50,341 bases of DNA from Actinomycetes bacterium (lineage in GTDB: Bacteria > Actinomycetota > Acidimicrobiia > Acidimicrobiales > RAAP-2): contig JAJZJC010000011.1 in NCBI GenBank assembly GCA_021810205.1, forward strand, positions 1-50,341. Direction: 5' to 3'. The notes below the pieces were generated by a model, which was not told the origin of the DNA, did no database searches, and saw nothing but the letters and a program-made list of their open reading frames with translations. The position numbers and the translations under genes were made by a program. This document shows positions 18,769 to 27,545 of this stretch, one piece after another (within the stretch, counting starts at the first letter, position 1; each line of letters starts with the position of its first letter).

Positions 18769-20072
18769 CACCGGACGGCCGGGAGCGCCTCTGAAAAGGC
18801 CCGGTTCGTGATGATCACCTCGACGGGACTTCCGGCCGCCACGCCATCGCCGTCGGGTAGCACGGCGAGCCCGTCCGCCAACCCCATCGACCGGATCTGG
18901 TGCGACCCCTGACCGGGACACGGCGCCGCCGTCCACGCCACTGGCTCGGCGCCGGCTTCATCGGTGGCGTCCACCGTGCCTCTCGGCGTCGACACCGGCT
19001 CGAGCACCACTCGCATGAAGTGCGTCTTGCCATCGGGCCGGCGCCGCAGGTCCTCCCGGGCCCGAGCGATGAGCCGTGGCCGTTCGGTGACACGGTGCCC
19101 CGCCATCGCACGCAGGGCCGGTCGCACGAGCAGCTCGAAGCCGACGGCGGAGGAGACCGGGTTGCCCGGAAGGCCGAAGGCCGGCACGGTCCGTCCGGGA
19201 CCTGCGAGCGGGGTGAAGGAGAACGGTTTCGCTGGGCGTATCGCGATTTGCATCCAGCGGGCCCGGCCCTTGCCGATGCGTTCGAGGACCATGCGCACCA
19301 CGTCGACGTCGCCCACGCTGACGCCGCCCGAGAGCACGAGCGCGTCGACGTGCGGCAGTGCCCGGGCGATGCGCGCCTCGAGCGCGTCCTCGTCGTCCGC
19401 GCTCCGCCCCAAGTCGAGCGCGGCGCACCCCGCCTCGCCCACGAGCGCGAGCAGCATCGGCCGGTTGGAATCGTAGATCTGGGCGGGCCCGAGCGGCTGG
19501 CCGAGGTCGACCAGCTCGTCACCGGTCGAGATCACCCCCACCCGTGGACGAGGCACAACGGTCACCTCGGCGACGCCCGCGCTCACGAGCGCGGCGAGCT
19601 GGGTGGGGCCGACGACCGCCCCGGCGGCGAGAACCTCGGAGCCCGCGTGCACATCGCCGCCCGCGCCTCGCACGTTCTCTCCCGTACGGACCGGGTCCTC
19701 GATGACGACGGTATCCTCGCCGGCGTCCTCGTCCTGGCGGGTGCGCTCGACCATGACGACCGCGTCGGCACCGGGTGGCATCGGGGCACCGGTCATGATC
19801 CGGATGGCCTCCCGCGGGCCGAGCGCGCCCGCCGACATCGAGCCTGCGAGCACCCTGCCGGTGACCCGGAGCTGCACCGGCGTGACCGCCACATCCTCGG
19901 CGCGGACCGCATAGCCGTCCATCGCAGAGTTCGCGAACGGCGGGACGTCGACCGCGGCGAGCGCGGGCGCGGCGAGCACACAACCGAGCGAGTCGCCGAC
20001 TGCAACCACACGCTGGTCGAGTCGCGTGCAGGCCTCGCGCACGAGTGCCTGGGCATCACCGAGCGGGATCAT
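18768..20072 (-). CDS. moeA: Molybdopterin molybdenumtransferase
   Basis: A 434-aa MoeA that inserts molybdate into adenylylated molybdopterin. Visible: PPFANSAMDGYAVRAED, RIMTGAPMPPGADAVVMVE, GVISTGDELV, IYDSNRPML, LSGGVSVGDVDVV and FGLPGNPVSSAVGFE. Domain IV follows at the C-terminus. ATG 20072 overlaps the preceding mobA-moaE stop (ATGA). Confidence 0.94.
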   Translation of the reverse strand: MIPLGDAQALVREACTRLDQRVVAVGDSLGCVLAAPALAAVDVPPFANSAMDGYAVRAEDVAVTPVQLRVTGRVLAGSMSAGALGPREAIRIMTGAPMPPGADAVVMVERTRQDEDAGEDTVVIEDPVRTGENVRGAGGDVHAGSEVLAAGAVVGPTQLAALVSAGVAEVTVVPRPRVGVISTGDELVDLGQPLGPAQIYDSNRPMLLALVGEAGCAALDLGRSADDEDALEARIARALPHVDALVLSGGVSVGDVDVVRMVLERIGKGRARWMQIAIRPAKPFSFTPLAGPGRTVPAFGLPGNPVSSAVGFELLVRPALRAMAGHRVTERPRLIARAREDLRRRPDGKTHFMRVVLEPVSTPRGTVDATDEAGAEPVAWTAAPCPGQGSHQIRSMGLADGLAVLPDGDGVAAGSPVEVIITNRAFSEALPAVR

Positions 20073-21094
20073 ACGGACCGCACCGGCTGCGCCCGCGTGC
20101 CCCAATCCTCGCCGCCATGCCATTGCTCGTACTTCCAGATGGGCACCGTCTCTTTCACCGTGTCGATCACATGGCTCCCCGCGGCGAACGCGTCCTGGCG
20201 ATGGGGGGACGAGACGACCACGCTGACGGCGCTCTCCCCCACGCACAGACGTCCCAGGCGGTGAAGCACCGCGACGCGGGCGAGGTCGCTCCAGCGCGCC
20301 CGCGCATCGGCGACCACGGCGCGCATGCGATCGAGCGCGGGCGCCTCGTACGCCTCGTAGACGAGCAGGTCCACGCCCTCACGCCCGTCCGCGTGGTCGC
20401 GGACGGTGCCCGTGAACGTCACGACCGCGCCGCACGACGGCAGCGTCGCCCAGCGCACTGCGAGCTCCGTCTGCAAGGGGCTGCGGGACAGCGCGATCCA
20501 GTCGTCGCCGTGCTCGGGCACGACGAGCCCGCGACGCACGAGGTCCTCGGGAGTGTCGACGTCCATCAGCTCGCCCGCAGCCGCGGCGCCTTCCCACGCA
20601 TCCTCGGCAACGAAGACAGCGTCGGGACCGAACACCTCGCGCAGTGATCGTTCACCGGCCGCGAGCTGCGCAGCGGCCCGCTCGAGATCGGCGACAGACC
20701 ACCGGGCGCACAACGGCTGGCGGCGGCCGTCCACGACCGGCACGACGCTGTGGTCGCCCGGCTGGGCGACGAGCCACTCGACGAGGGAGCGCGGGAGATC
20801 CGGCAAGTCGCACGCGAGCACCACGGCGGAACGCTTCTCCCCCGCCTGCGCGACGAGGCGCCGCCAACCTGCGACCACGGCGGCAAGCGGCCCGCTCCCT
20901 GGCGGTGTCTCCACCACGGCGGGGAGTCCGCTGCGGCCGGGGCCCACTTCGAGGACCGGCCCGGTCGCCCCTGCGAGGATGCCGCCGCTGCGACGGGCGA
21001 GCGATTCCCCTCCGACTTCCAAGGTGGCCTTGTCACGCCCCATGCGCGTGGACGCCCCACCGGTGAGGAGGATGCCGAAGCAGGTCGCGGACAC
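20069..21094 (-). CDS. MobA-MoaE fusion protein
   Basis: A 341-aa bifunctional protein. Residues 1-~195 are MobA, the molybdenum cofactor guanylyltransferase: ILLTGGASTRMGRDKATLEVGGESL, VVLACDLPDLP and LMDVDTPEDL. Residues ~200-341 are MoaE, the large subunit of molybdopterin synthase: SRSPLQTELAVRWATLPSCGAVVTFTG-type opening, FTGTVRDHADG, VYEAYEAPAL, HRLGRLCVGESAVSVVVSSPHR and the Lys-bearing PIWKYEQWHGGEDW. MoaD, its partner, is two genes downstream. GTG 21094 is set by a TAACCT box 7 nt upstream. It heads the mobA/moaE-moeA-moaD unit. Confidence 0.92.
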   Translation of the reverse strand: MSATCFGILLTGGASTRMGRDKATLEVGGESLARRSGGILAGATGPVLEVGPGRSGLPAVVETPPGSGPLAAVVAGWRRLVAQAGEKRSAVVLACDLPDLPRSLVEWLVAQPGDHSVVPVVDGRRQPLCARWSVADLERAAAQLAAGERSLREVFGPDAVFVAEDAWEGAAAAGELMDVDTPEDLVRRGLVVPEHGDDWIALSRSPLQTELAVRWATLPSCGAVVTFTGTVRDHADGREGVDLLVYEAYEAPALDRMRAVVADARARWSDLARVAVLHRLGRLCVGESAVSVVVSSPHRQDAFAAGSHVIDTVKETVPIWKYEQWHGGEDWGTRAQPVRSV

Positions 21095-21101
21095 GCCCGC
21101 C

Positions 21102-21107
21102 AGGTTA
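21102..21107 (-). promoter_or_regulatory. -10 box TAACCT of the mobA-moaE gene
   Basis: TAACCT on the minus strand lies 7 nt before GTG 21094, identical in sequence to the moaB/mog -10 box. Confidence 0.6.
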
Positions 21108-21124
21108 GGCGGGCGCCGGGGTTC

Positions 21125-22336
21125 TCAGCCGCTCATGGCCAGCGCCGGCGCACGACGCCGCCCGCGGGCCACGACGTCGTCGAGGAAGCGGGCGTAGCGC
21201 CGGATGAGGACAGGCCACTGGTAGTGCGCGTCGAGGTAGGCCCTGCCCCGGGTCCCGAGCGCCCGGCGTAAGGCGCGATCGGCGACGAGGCGGTCGAGCA
21301 CCGCGTCGAACTCCGCGAACGACTCGAACCACAGCCCGCCCCCCGAGCGCTCGGCGTGCTCGCGCGTGGGACCACAGGTGGCGTTTACGAGCACAGGGAC
21401 CGAGCGGGCCCACGCCTCTAGGACCACGAGGGAGAACGACTCGAGCGCAGAGGGCGAGACAGAGGCGAGCGCGCCGCCGACCACGTCCCACTTGTCTGCC
21501 TCATCGAGCGGTCCGGCGACGACGACGTCGGGATGCGGCGGGATGCGTGACACCACCGGACCGACCAGCGCGAGCGCGAGCGGGCCGGGATGGCGGGCCT
21601 TGTAGGCGCGGAAGAAGGCCGCGAGCATGGTCGATCCCTTGTGGTCGTCGACCCGCCCCACGCTCACCACGTAGGGACGGTCGCCGATCCCGAGGATCTC
21701 GCCTCCCGGGCGCCCAGTCCCTGCGTCTGGGCTCACCCCGAGCCCGAGCACGATCTGAGGGCGGTCCGCGACGTGGTGGACGCGCTGGACGAGCGAGCGC
21801 TCGGCGACCGTGTGGTAACAGAGGGCGTCCGCGCGTTCGTAGGTCTGGCGGAACACCGGGAAGTAGAGCGCCGGCTCGTCGTGGGCCGCGGGGTGCAACA
21901 CCGCGGGAATGGGCACCTTGGTGATGGCTCGCACCGTCGGGTAGTAGAGGTACGGGTAGAAGGCGACGACGTCCGCCCCGCTGTCGCACACCGCGTCGAC
22001 GAGGGCAGGGATCACCGGACCGTTCAGGTCCACCCAGCGATCCCCTTCCTCGCGGGTGGCGTGACGGGGACCGAGCCGCAGGCGCGTGTCGAGCTCGTAG
22101 AAGGCGGTGTCACGCCCAGATGTCGGCGTGAAGCGATGGACCCTGACGCCGTGCAGCTCGCTGTCGCCGGGGTCGAGCACGCCCTGCCAGGTGACGTGGT
22201 CGAGGGCGGTGGTGGTGAACACCTCGACGTCGGCGCCGCACTCGGCGACCAGATGCTCGGCGAGCATGCGCGCAGCGGACTCGGCACCGCCCATGATCTG
22301 GGTGCCGTATCGGGGCGTGACGAACGCTACGCGCAC
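21125..22336 (-). CDS. GT4-family glycosyltransferase
   Basis: A 403-aa GT-B fold enzyme. The N-terminal Rossmann domain opens RVAFVTPRYGTQIMGGAESAARMLAEHL; the donor-binding half has YVVSVGRVDDHKGSTML and the EX7E motif in SPSALESFSLVVLEAW. It is the last gene of the clpP-wzm-wzt unit, 31 nt after the methyltransferase, so it probably adds a sugar to the exported surface polysaccharide. The GTG start leads straight into the first beta strand. Confidence 0.9.
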   Translation of the reverse strand: MRVAFVTPRYGTQIMGGAESAARMLAEHLVAECGADVEVFTTTALDHVTWQGVLDPGDSELHGVRVHRFTPTSGRDTAFYELDTRLRLGPRHATREEGDRWVDLNGPVIPALVDAVCDSGADVVAFYPYLYYPTVRAITKVPIPAVLHPAAHDEPALYFPVFRQTYERADALCYHTVAERSLVQRVHHVADRPQIVLGLGVSPDAGTGRPGGEILGIGDRPYVVSVGRVDDHKGSTMLAAFFRAYKARHPGPLALALVGPVVSRIPPHPDVVVAGPLDEADKWDVVGGALASVSPSALESFSLVVLEAWARSVPVLVNATCGPTREHAERSGGGLWFESFAEFDAVLDRLVADRALRRALGTRGRAYLDAHYQWPVLIRRYARFLDDVVARGRRRAPALAMSG

Positions 22337-22367
22337 CGTTGCCCGCCCATCGGGCCCGAGGCGGCGG

Positions 22368-23399
22368 TCACCGCCTCGCGACGAGGAGGTAGTCCGCCCC
22401 CGAGGGCGCGTCGTACACCTCGACGCTCCAGCCGGTGAGCAGGTGCCGCCACGTGGAAGGGCGAAGCGGGCGCCCGAGCGCGAGGTCCGCTTCGACCGGC
22501 GCGTCGTCGGCCAGCCATGCCGACAGGCTCATCGAGTGCACGACGAGGACCGCCGGCCCCGCCGAGAGGCGCGATCCAAGGAGCGAGAGGAGCTCGGCGC
22601 GCGCCGCGGGCGCCAGCCCCTCGACGACACCCGAGAGGCAGAGACCGCCGAGCGCCCCGCGGGCGACCGAGCGCAGGTGGTCGAGAACGGGATCTTCTCG
22701 GAGGTCTGCGCCTTCGAACGCCGCGGTGTCGAGGATCTCGCCTCGCGGGTCGACCCCGTAGGCATCCGCCCCGCGCTCGCGCAACGCTCGCACCAGCCAC
22801 CCGTCACCACACGCCGCATGGAGGACGCGCCCGCCAGCGCCGACCAGCGCGTCGAGCGCGGGGGCCACCCACCACGACGTCGCGTCGCCCGGGGCGACGA
22901 CCGGTGCGGGCAGCGGTGGCGGGAGCGCCCGGTGGATCTCTTGGAGCTGGTTGTCGACGAGGTGCAGGGTCCGGCTGACCGCCGTCGCGAACTTGCTCAC
23001 CTGGTGGGTGACGTAGCCCATGTACCAGAGGGAGGCCGCGCGGAGCCCTTTTTTCACGACGGCACCAGCGGGTCGCTCAGAGGCGACCGGCACCACTGGG
23101 TCGATGAAGACCGCCGCGTCCAGCATGCGCAGCGCCGCGCCCAGGTCGCCGTAGCGGCTCCCCATCGGCGAGTACTCGAGGAACATCGCGTCGAGCTCGC
23201 GCTCGAGGCGTGCGGGGATCTCCCGGCGCCGCCGGCGCACCTCCTCGTCGATCTCGGCCATCACCTCGGCCAGTGACGGTCCATCAGCTGGCGCTGGCTC
23301 CTCGGTGGCGGGCGGCTCATCGGTGGCGGGCGGCTCCTCGGTCCCGGCTGCCTGCTCGGTCCTGGCCTGCTCGGCGTCGTGGGGCTGGGGTGGCGTCAC
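22368..23399 (-). CDS. SAM-dependent methyltransferase of a glycan export cluster
   Basis: A 343-aa protein. The C-terminal ~200 residues are a class I methyltransferase (GGRVLHAACGDGWLVRALRERG with motif I AACGDGW, and YGVDPRGE). The N-terminus is a Pro/Glu/Ala-rich spacer with the repeat EEPPATDEPPAT, then a helical region (MAEIDEEVRRRRREIPARL). GTG 23399 overlaps the wzt stop (GTGA). In such clusters methyltransferases often cap or modify the polysaccharide before export; the substrate is unknown here. Confidence 0.85.
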   Translation of the reverse strand: MTPPQPHDAEQARTEQAAGTEEPPATDEPPATEEPAPADGPSLAEVMAEIDEEVRRRRREIPARLERELDAMFLEYSPMGSRYGDLGAALRMLDAAVFIDPVVPVASERPAGAVVKKGLRAASLWYMGYVTHQVSKFATAVSRTLHLVDNQLQEIHRALPPPLPAPVVAPGDATSWWVAPALDALVGAGGRVLHAACGDGWLVRALRERGADAYGVDPRGEILDTAAFEGADLREDPVLDHLRSVARGALGGLCLSGVVEGLAPAARAELLSLLGSRLSAGPAVLVVHSMSLSAWLADDAPVEADLALGRPLRPSTWRHLLTGWSVEVYDAPSGADYLLVARR

Positions 23400-24655
23400 G
23401 GCGCCTCGGCGATCGTGGCACGCACCGGCATGCTGACGGTGCCGCGCGTGCGTGCCGGGTTCATCACCTCGAACTGGCAGGCAGGCTCGCGCCAGTCGCT
23501 CATCCCCTTTGGCGTGGCCACCCCGACACACACCTTGTAGGTGCCGTCGGCGAGCGGTATCGACTCGAGGACGAAGTCGATCGACCCCGCCCCCGCGACG
23601 AGATCGCTGCGCAGGCCCATGACCTCGGTGTCGGTACTGAAGATGAGCGAGTCCTCGTTCGAACGGACCTCGAGCTGGAAGACCGCACCCTCGACGGGCC
23701 GCGCGGCGTCGAACTGCGCGTGCACCGTGACCGACTCACCGGGGACCACGTAGGGGCGGTCGTCACCGTCGGCCCTCACGATGGCGACCTCGCGCAAGCG
23801 GACGGGCCGGCCGTCCTCGATCCTGAGCATCCCCGCTGTCGCCTGCGCCTCGTCGATCGTGCCTTCGCCATCGGTGGGTGTCGATGACATGGGGACCTCG
23901 GGAAGGTTCAGCACGTCGCCCGCGGCCATGAGCTGCTCGCGGAAGATCCTGACGGCCTCACCCGGCGTCCCCATCCCGATCATGGCTCCCTGCGCGAGGA
24001 CGACCGCGCGATCACAGATGCTGCGCACGAGGTCAGCGGAGTGCGAGACGAACAGGATCGTCCGCCCCTCGCGCTGGAACTGCTTGATCCGCTCGAGGCA
24101 CTTCTGCTGGAAGCGCTCGTCGCCCACGGCCAGCACCTCGTCGATCACCAGCACATCGGGGTCGACATTGACCGCCACGGCGAAGCCGAGACGGACGTAC
24201 ATACCCGACGAGTAGAACTTCACCTGGTTGTCGATGAACTGCCCCAGCTCGGCGAATTCCACGATCGAGTCGAACATCCGGTCGACGTCGCGCTTGGAGA
24301 TCCCGAGCATCGAACCGTTCATGTAGATGTTCTCGCGCCCGCTCAGCTCCGGCTGGAACCCCGCGCCGAGCTCGAGAAGCCCCGCGAGCTTCCCCTGGAC
24401 GACCACGCGCCCCGAAGTCGGCTGGAGGATCCCGCACACGCACTTGAGCAGCGTCGACTTGCCCGAGCCGTTCCGCCCGAGGATCCCGACGGTCTCTCCC
24501 TCGCTCACTTCGAAACCCACGTTCTTGAGGGCCCACAGGTCTTCGTAAGGAACGCGGCCCGCGTGGATGACGCGCTCTTTCAGCGACGTGTACTTCTCGT
24601 GGTAGAGGCGGAAACGCTTGGAGACGTCTTCGATGGAGACGGCCGTGCTGGCCAT
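23396..24655 (-). CDS. wzt: Polysaccharide ABC exporter ATPase (Wzt) with carbohydrate-binding tail
   Basis: A 419-aa protein. Residues 1-~245 are the ATPase: Walker A GRNGSGKST, signature FYSSGMYVRLGF, Walker B VLVIDEVLAVGD and switch LFVSHS. Residues ~275-419 form a beta-rich Wzt C-terminal domain (VVPGESVTVHAQFD, LESIPLADGTYKVCVGV), which in O-antigen exporters recognises a chemical cap on the glycan. The next gene is a methyltransferase, consistent with a methyl cap. It starts 4 nt after wzm. Confidence 0.92.
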   Translation of the reverse strand: MASTAVSIEDVSKRFRLYHEKYTSLKERVIHAGRVPYEDLWALKNVGFEVSEGETVGILGRNGSGKSTLLKCVCGILQPTSGRVVVQGKLAGLLELGAGFQPELSGRENIYMNGSMLGISKRDVDRMFDSIVEFAELGQFIDNQVKFYSSGMYVRLGFAVAVNVDPDVLVIDEVLAVGDERFQQKCLERIKQFQREGRTILFVSHSADLVRSICDRAVVLAQGAMIGMGTPGEAVRIFREQLMAAGDVLNLPEVPMSSTPTDGEGTIDEAQATAGMLRIEDGRPVRLREVAIVRADGDDRPYVVPGESVTVHAQFDAARPVEGAVFQLEVRSNEDSLIFSTDTEVMGLRSDLVAGAGSIDFVLESIPLADGTYKVCVGVATPKGMSDWREPACQFEVMNPARTRGTVSMPVRATIAEAP

Positions 24656-24659
24656 GTCC

Positions 24660-25679
24660 TCAGAGCTCCTCGGCGAAGTTGCCCGCGAGGCGGCCGAACA
24701 CGATCATCGCGACGTAGAAGAGGATGACCGAGCCGACGAACACCGCAGCGTCGGCCCATACGTAGGTGGTCACCGGCCAGCTCGGGAGGAGCTGCGCACG
24801 AACGGGCGGCGTCCCGGGTGGCACGGGTACGGTCAGCGGCACTTGTCCCATCCTCGCGTAGAGCACTCGCTGGAACGTCATCACGAGCGGCGTCATCGGG
24901 TTTGCGAAGTAGATGACCGCGAACAGCGTATGAAGCGTCGAGTGGTGATCCGCCAGCCGCGGGCTGACGTCCTGCTGGTACGAGTAGACGATCGGGCAGG
25001 CCCAGAACCACGCCGCGCCGACGAGCACTGTCACGAGATGCTGGGTGTCGCGCATGTACACGTTCACCGAGGCGAGCAGGATGCCCAGCCCGCAGGCGAA
25101 CACGAACGTGGGGACGAGCGCCACGAGCACCAGCCACAAGAGCGCCCAGGCTGGAGGGCTCTGGAGCACCAGCATGAAGAGCACCATCACGATGGCCTGG
25201 AAGAAGAGGAAGACCGCGGCGGAGCCGATGGCGGCGAGCGCCAGGATCTCGCGAGGGAAGGAGACCTTCTTCACGAGTCCCGCGTTGTTGACGATGACCC
25301 CCGTCGCGGTCAGGACCCCGGTCTGGAAGAAGTTCCACAGCAAGAGGCCCGAGAACAAGAAGATGACGAAGTTCGGGATGCCGTTTTTCAAGAAGGTCCC
25401 GAAGACGACCGTGTACACGGCGAGCGTCATGGCCGGCGAGACCATCGACCAGACGAGACCGAGGAACGAGTTCTTGTACTTGACCTTGATCTCGGTGCGG
25501 ACGAGGTAGATCAGCAGCTCGCGGCTGCGCCAGATCTCGCGCAGCCGATCGAGAACGGTGACGTCCGCCGAGACGACACGAGTGGTCTTCGGACGGTTGG
25601 CCACCGAGTTCGGTGTCGCTCCGAACGCCGCCCTGGCTGTCCCGGCATCCGGCTTTTGCGCCGGAGCTTCGAGTGCCAC
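24660..25679 (-). CDS. wzm: Polysaccharide ABC exporter permease (Wzm)
   Basis: A 339-aa ABC-2 family permease with about six membrane segments after an amphipathic N-terminus. Visible: VRTEIKVKYKNSFLGLVWSMVSP, the classic ABC-2 opening, NNAGLVKKVSFPREIL and ANPMTPLVMTFQRVLY. A long extracytoplasmic loop sits between the last two segments. GTG 25679 begins 2 nt after the clpP stop, so translation is probably coupled to clpP. Confidence 0.92.
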   Translation of the reverse strand: MALEAPAQKPDAGTARAAFGATPNSVANRPKTTRVVSADVTVLDRLREIWRSRELLIYLVRTEIKVKYKNSFLGLVWSMVSPAMTLAVYTVVFGTFLKNGIPNFVIFLFSGLLLWNFFQTGVLTATGVIVNNAGLVKKVSFPREILALAAIGSAAVFLFFQAIVMVLFMLVLQSPPAWALLWLVLVALVPTFVFACGLGILLASVNVYMRDTQHLVTVLVGAAWFWACPIVYSYQQDVSPRLADHHSTLHTLFAVIYFANPMTPLVMTFQRVLYARMGQVPLTVPVPPGTPPVRAQLLPSWPVTTYVWADAAVFVGSVILFYVAMIVFGRLAGNFAEEL

Positions 25680-25681
25680 TG

Positions 25682-26296
25682 TCAGCTGCCGCCCACCTGC
25701 GCCGCGGAGCGGTCGATCACGTGGTCGATGAAACCGTACTCGCGCGCCTCTTCCGCGGTGAACCAGCGGTCGCGGTCGGAGTCGGCCTCGATGCGCTCGA
25801 CCGGCTGGCCCGTATGGAAGGCGATGCGCTCGGCCATCATCCGCTTCAGGTAGACGATCTGCTCGGCCTGGATGGCGATGTCTGCGGCCTGGCCCTGCAT
25901 GGCGCCGGAGGGCTGGTGCATGAGGATGCGCGAGTGCGGCAGCGCGAAGCGCTTGCCGGGCGCGCCGGCGCACAGCAGGAACTGGCCCATCGACGCCGCA
26001 AGGCCCACGCAGATGGTCGAGACGTCCGGGCGGACGTACTGCATGGTGTCGTAGATGGCGAGGCCGTCGGTGACCGAGCCGCCAGGCGAGTTGATGTACA
26101 ACGAGATGTCCCGCTCGTGATCCTCGGCCTCCAAGAGGATCAGCTGGGCGCAGACGGTGTTGGCCGTGTTCTGGTCGATCTGGGATCCGATGAAGATGAT
26201 CCGCTCCTTCAAGAGGCGCTGGTAGACGTCCATGGCGATGGACTGGTCCCCCGGCGCGCCAGCGCCGAACGGACCCTCGGGGGGACTAGCGTGCAT
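25682..26296 (-). CDS. clpP: ATP-dependent Clp protease proteolytic subunit
   Basis: A 204-aa serine protease subunit. The triad is Ser102 ([11 protein letters not shown]), His127 (ILMHQPSG) and Asp175 (SDRDRWFT). The first ~20 residues are a short variable extension, probably processed. ATG 26296 is preceded by TAGCCT 6 nt upstream. No clpX or tig is adjacent; instead wzm follows at once, which is an unusual partner. Confidence 0.95.
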   Translation of the reverse strand: MHASPPEGPFGAGAPGDQSIAMDVYQRLLKERIIFIGSQIDQNTANTVCAQLILLEAEDHERDISLYINSPGGSVTDGLAIYDTMQYVRPDVSTICVGLAASMGQFLLCAGAPGKRFALPHSRILMHQPSGAMQGQAADIAIQAEQIVYLKRMMAERIAFHTGQPVERIEADSDRDRWFTAEEAREYGFIDHVIDRSAAQVGGS

Positions 26297-26302
26297 GTCG
26301 CG

Positions 26303-26308
26303 AGGCTA
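26303..26308 (-). promoter_or_regulatory. -10 box TAGCCT of clpP
   Basis: TAGCCT on the minus strand ends 6 nt before the clpP ATG, with no Shine-Dalgarno between; a leaderless start is likely. Confidence 0.55.
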
Positions 26309-26338
26309 CCCGGCCCTGGCAGGTGCCGGGGTCACTTC

Positions 26339-26420
26339 GCGGACGTGGCGGAACCGGTAGACGCGCCGGGTTTAGGTCCCGGTCCCTTCGGGGGTGGAGG
26401 TTCGAGTCCTCTCGTCCGCA
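26339..26420 (+). tRNA. tRNA-Leu (anticodon TAG)
   Basis: Class II tRNA with a long variable arm (GGTCCCTTCGGGGGT region). Acceptor GCGGACG pairs CGTCCGC (26413-26419); anticodon loop is TTTAGGT. The discriminator is A26420; CCA is not encoded. Confidence 0.95.
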
Positions 26421-26425
26421 CGCTC

Positions 26426-27517
26426 GTGCCGCATCTCGTCGCCGCACCCGACAAGTTCAGGGGGACCGCCACCGCAGCCGCGGTGGCCGGGGCGGCAGCG
26501 CGCGCCGCCCGCCGGTGCGGTTGGCGCGTCGAAGAGATGCCCCTCGCCGACGGTGGCGAGGGGTCGATGACCGCCGTCCGCCACGCGATCGGCGGGGAGC
26601 TGCGGGAACGCAGAGTAACGGGCCCACTCGGGTACCCAGTCAACGCCCGCTGGCTCTTCCTCGCCGACACCTCGGGCGCGCTCCTCCCTCGGCCACTGGT
26701 CGCCGGGCACGACCCGACCGCCGTGGTCGAGGCAGCGGAGGCCGCTGGCCGTCACCTCGTTCCCGCCCCCTCGGGGGACGAGCCGCTCGACGCGACGACC
26801 GCAGGGGTCGGCCAGCTCGTGGACGCCGCGCTCGCCGCGGGCGCCCGCCAGGTGCTCGTGTTCGTGGGTGGCACGGCGACGACCGACGGGGGACGGGGCG
26901 CGATCTCAGCCCTGGAGGCTGCGGAGGCGGTTCCCCGGCGCGACTTGCGCCTGGTCGTCGCGACCGACGTGCAGACGCGGTTCCGCACAGCCGCCGCTGT
27001 CTTCTCGCCGCAGAAGGGCGCGACGCCGCTCCAGAGCGCCAAGCTCGAGCAGCGCCTGACCCGGCTCGCCTCCCACTATCGCCGCGCCTACGGCGCAGAG
27101 GTGGACCGCCTCTCCGGCGCTGGTGCCGGCGGGGGGCTCGCGGGCGGGCTGGCTGCGATCGGCGGAACGATCGTCGCAGGCTTTCCGCTCGTCGCGGGGC
27201 TCGTCGGCCTTGAGCGCCGACTCGCCGCCGCAGATCTCGCCATGACCGGCGAGGGGCGCCTCGATGCCACGTCGTTCGCCGGCAAGGTCGTGGGCGGCGT
27301 GTGCGGCGCGCTCGGGGGGACGGTGCCGGTGCTGTGCGTGGCAGGCGAGGTCACGGACGGGGCCACGCACGCGCTCGAGGGTCGTGCGGCACCGGTCGAG
27401 GTGGTGAGCCTCGTCGAGCGCGTCGGCAGGCGTCGCGCGCTCGACGCCACCACCGCGGCAGTCGAAGATGTCGTGGTGGCGGCGCTTCTGCGACATGGTG
27501 TCGGCCATCGCATGTGA
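26426..27517 (+). CDS. Glycerate kinase (GarK/GlxK family)
   Basis: A 363-aa glycerate 2-kinase-type enzyme phosphorylating D-glycerate. Motifs: VAAPDKFRGTATAAAVA, MPLADGGEGSMTAV, FVGGTATTDGGRGAISAL, GAGAGGGLAGGLAAIGG and MTGEGRLDATSFAGKV near the C-terminus. GTG 26426 begins only 5 nt after the 3' end of tRNA-Leu; no Shine-Dalgarno fits in that space. A 12-bp triplicated sequence covers the stop codon. Confidence 0.92.
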   Translation: MPHLVAAPDKFRGTATAAAVAGAAARAARRCGWRVEEMPLADGGEGSMTAVRHAIGGELRERRVTGPLGYPVNARWLFLADTSGALLPRPLVAGHDPTAVVEAAEAAGRHLVPAPSGDEPLDATTAGVGQLVDAALAAGARQVLVFVGGTATTDGGRGAISALEAAEAVPRRDLRLVVATDVQTRFRTAAAVFSPQKGATPLQSAKLEQRLTRLASHYRRAYGAEVDRLSGAGAGGGLAGGLAAIGGTIVAGFPLVAGLVGLERRLAAADLAMTGEGRLDATSFAGKVVGGVCGALGGTVPVLCVAGEVTDGATHALEGRAAPVEVVSLVERVGRRRALDATTAAVEDVVVAALLRHGVGHRM

Positions 27518-27545
27518 GCTCGCATGTGAGCTCTCATGTGAGTTC
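27510..27545. repeat. 12-bp tandem repeat, 3 copies, over the glycerate kinase stop
   Basis: GCATGTGAGCTC, GCATGTGAGCTC, TCATGTGAGTTC. The first copy contains the TGA stop (27515-27517). Confidence 0.9.
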
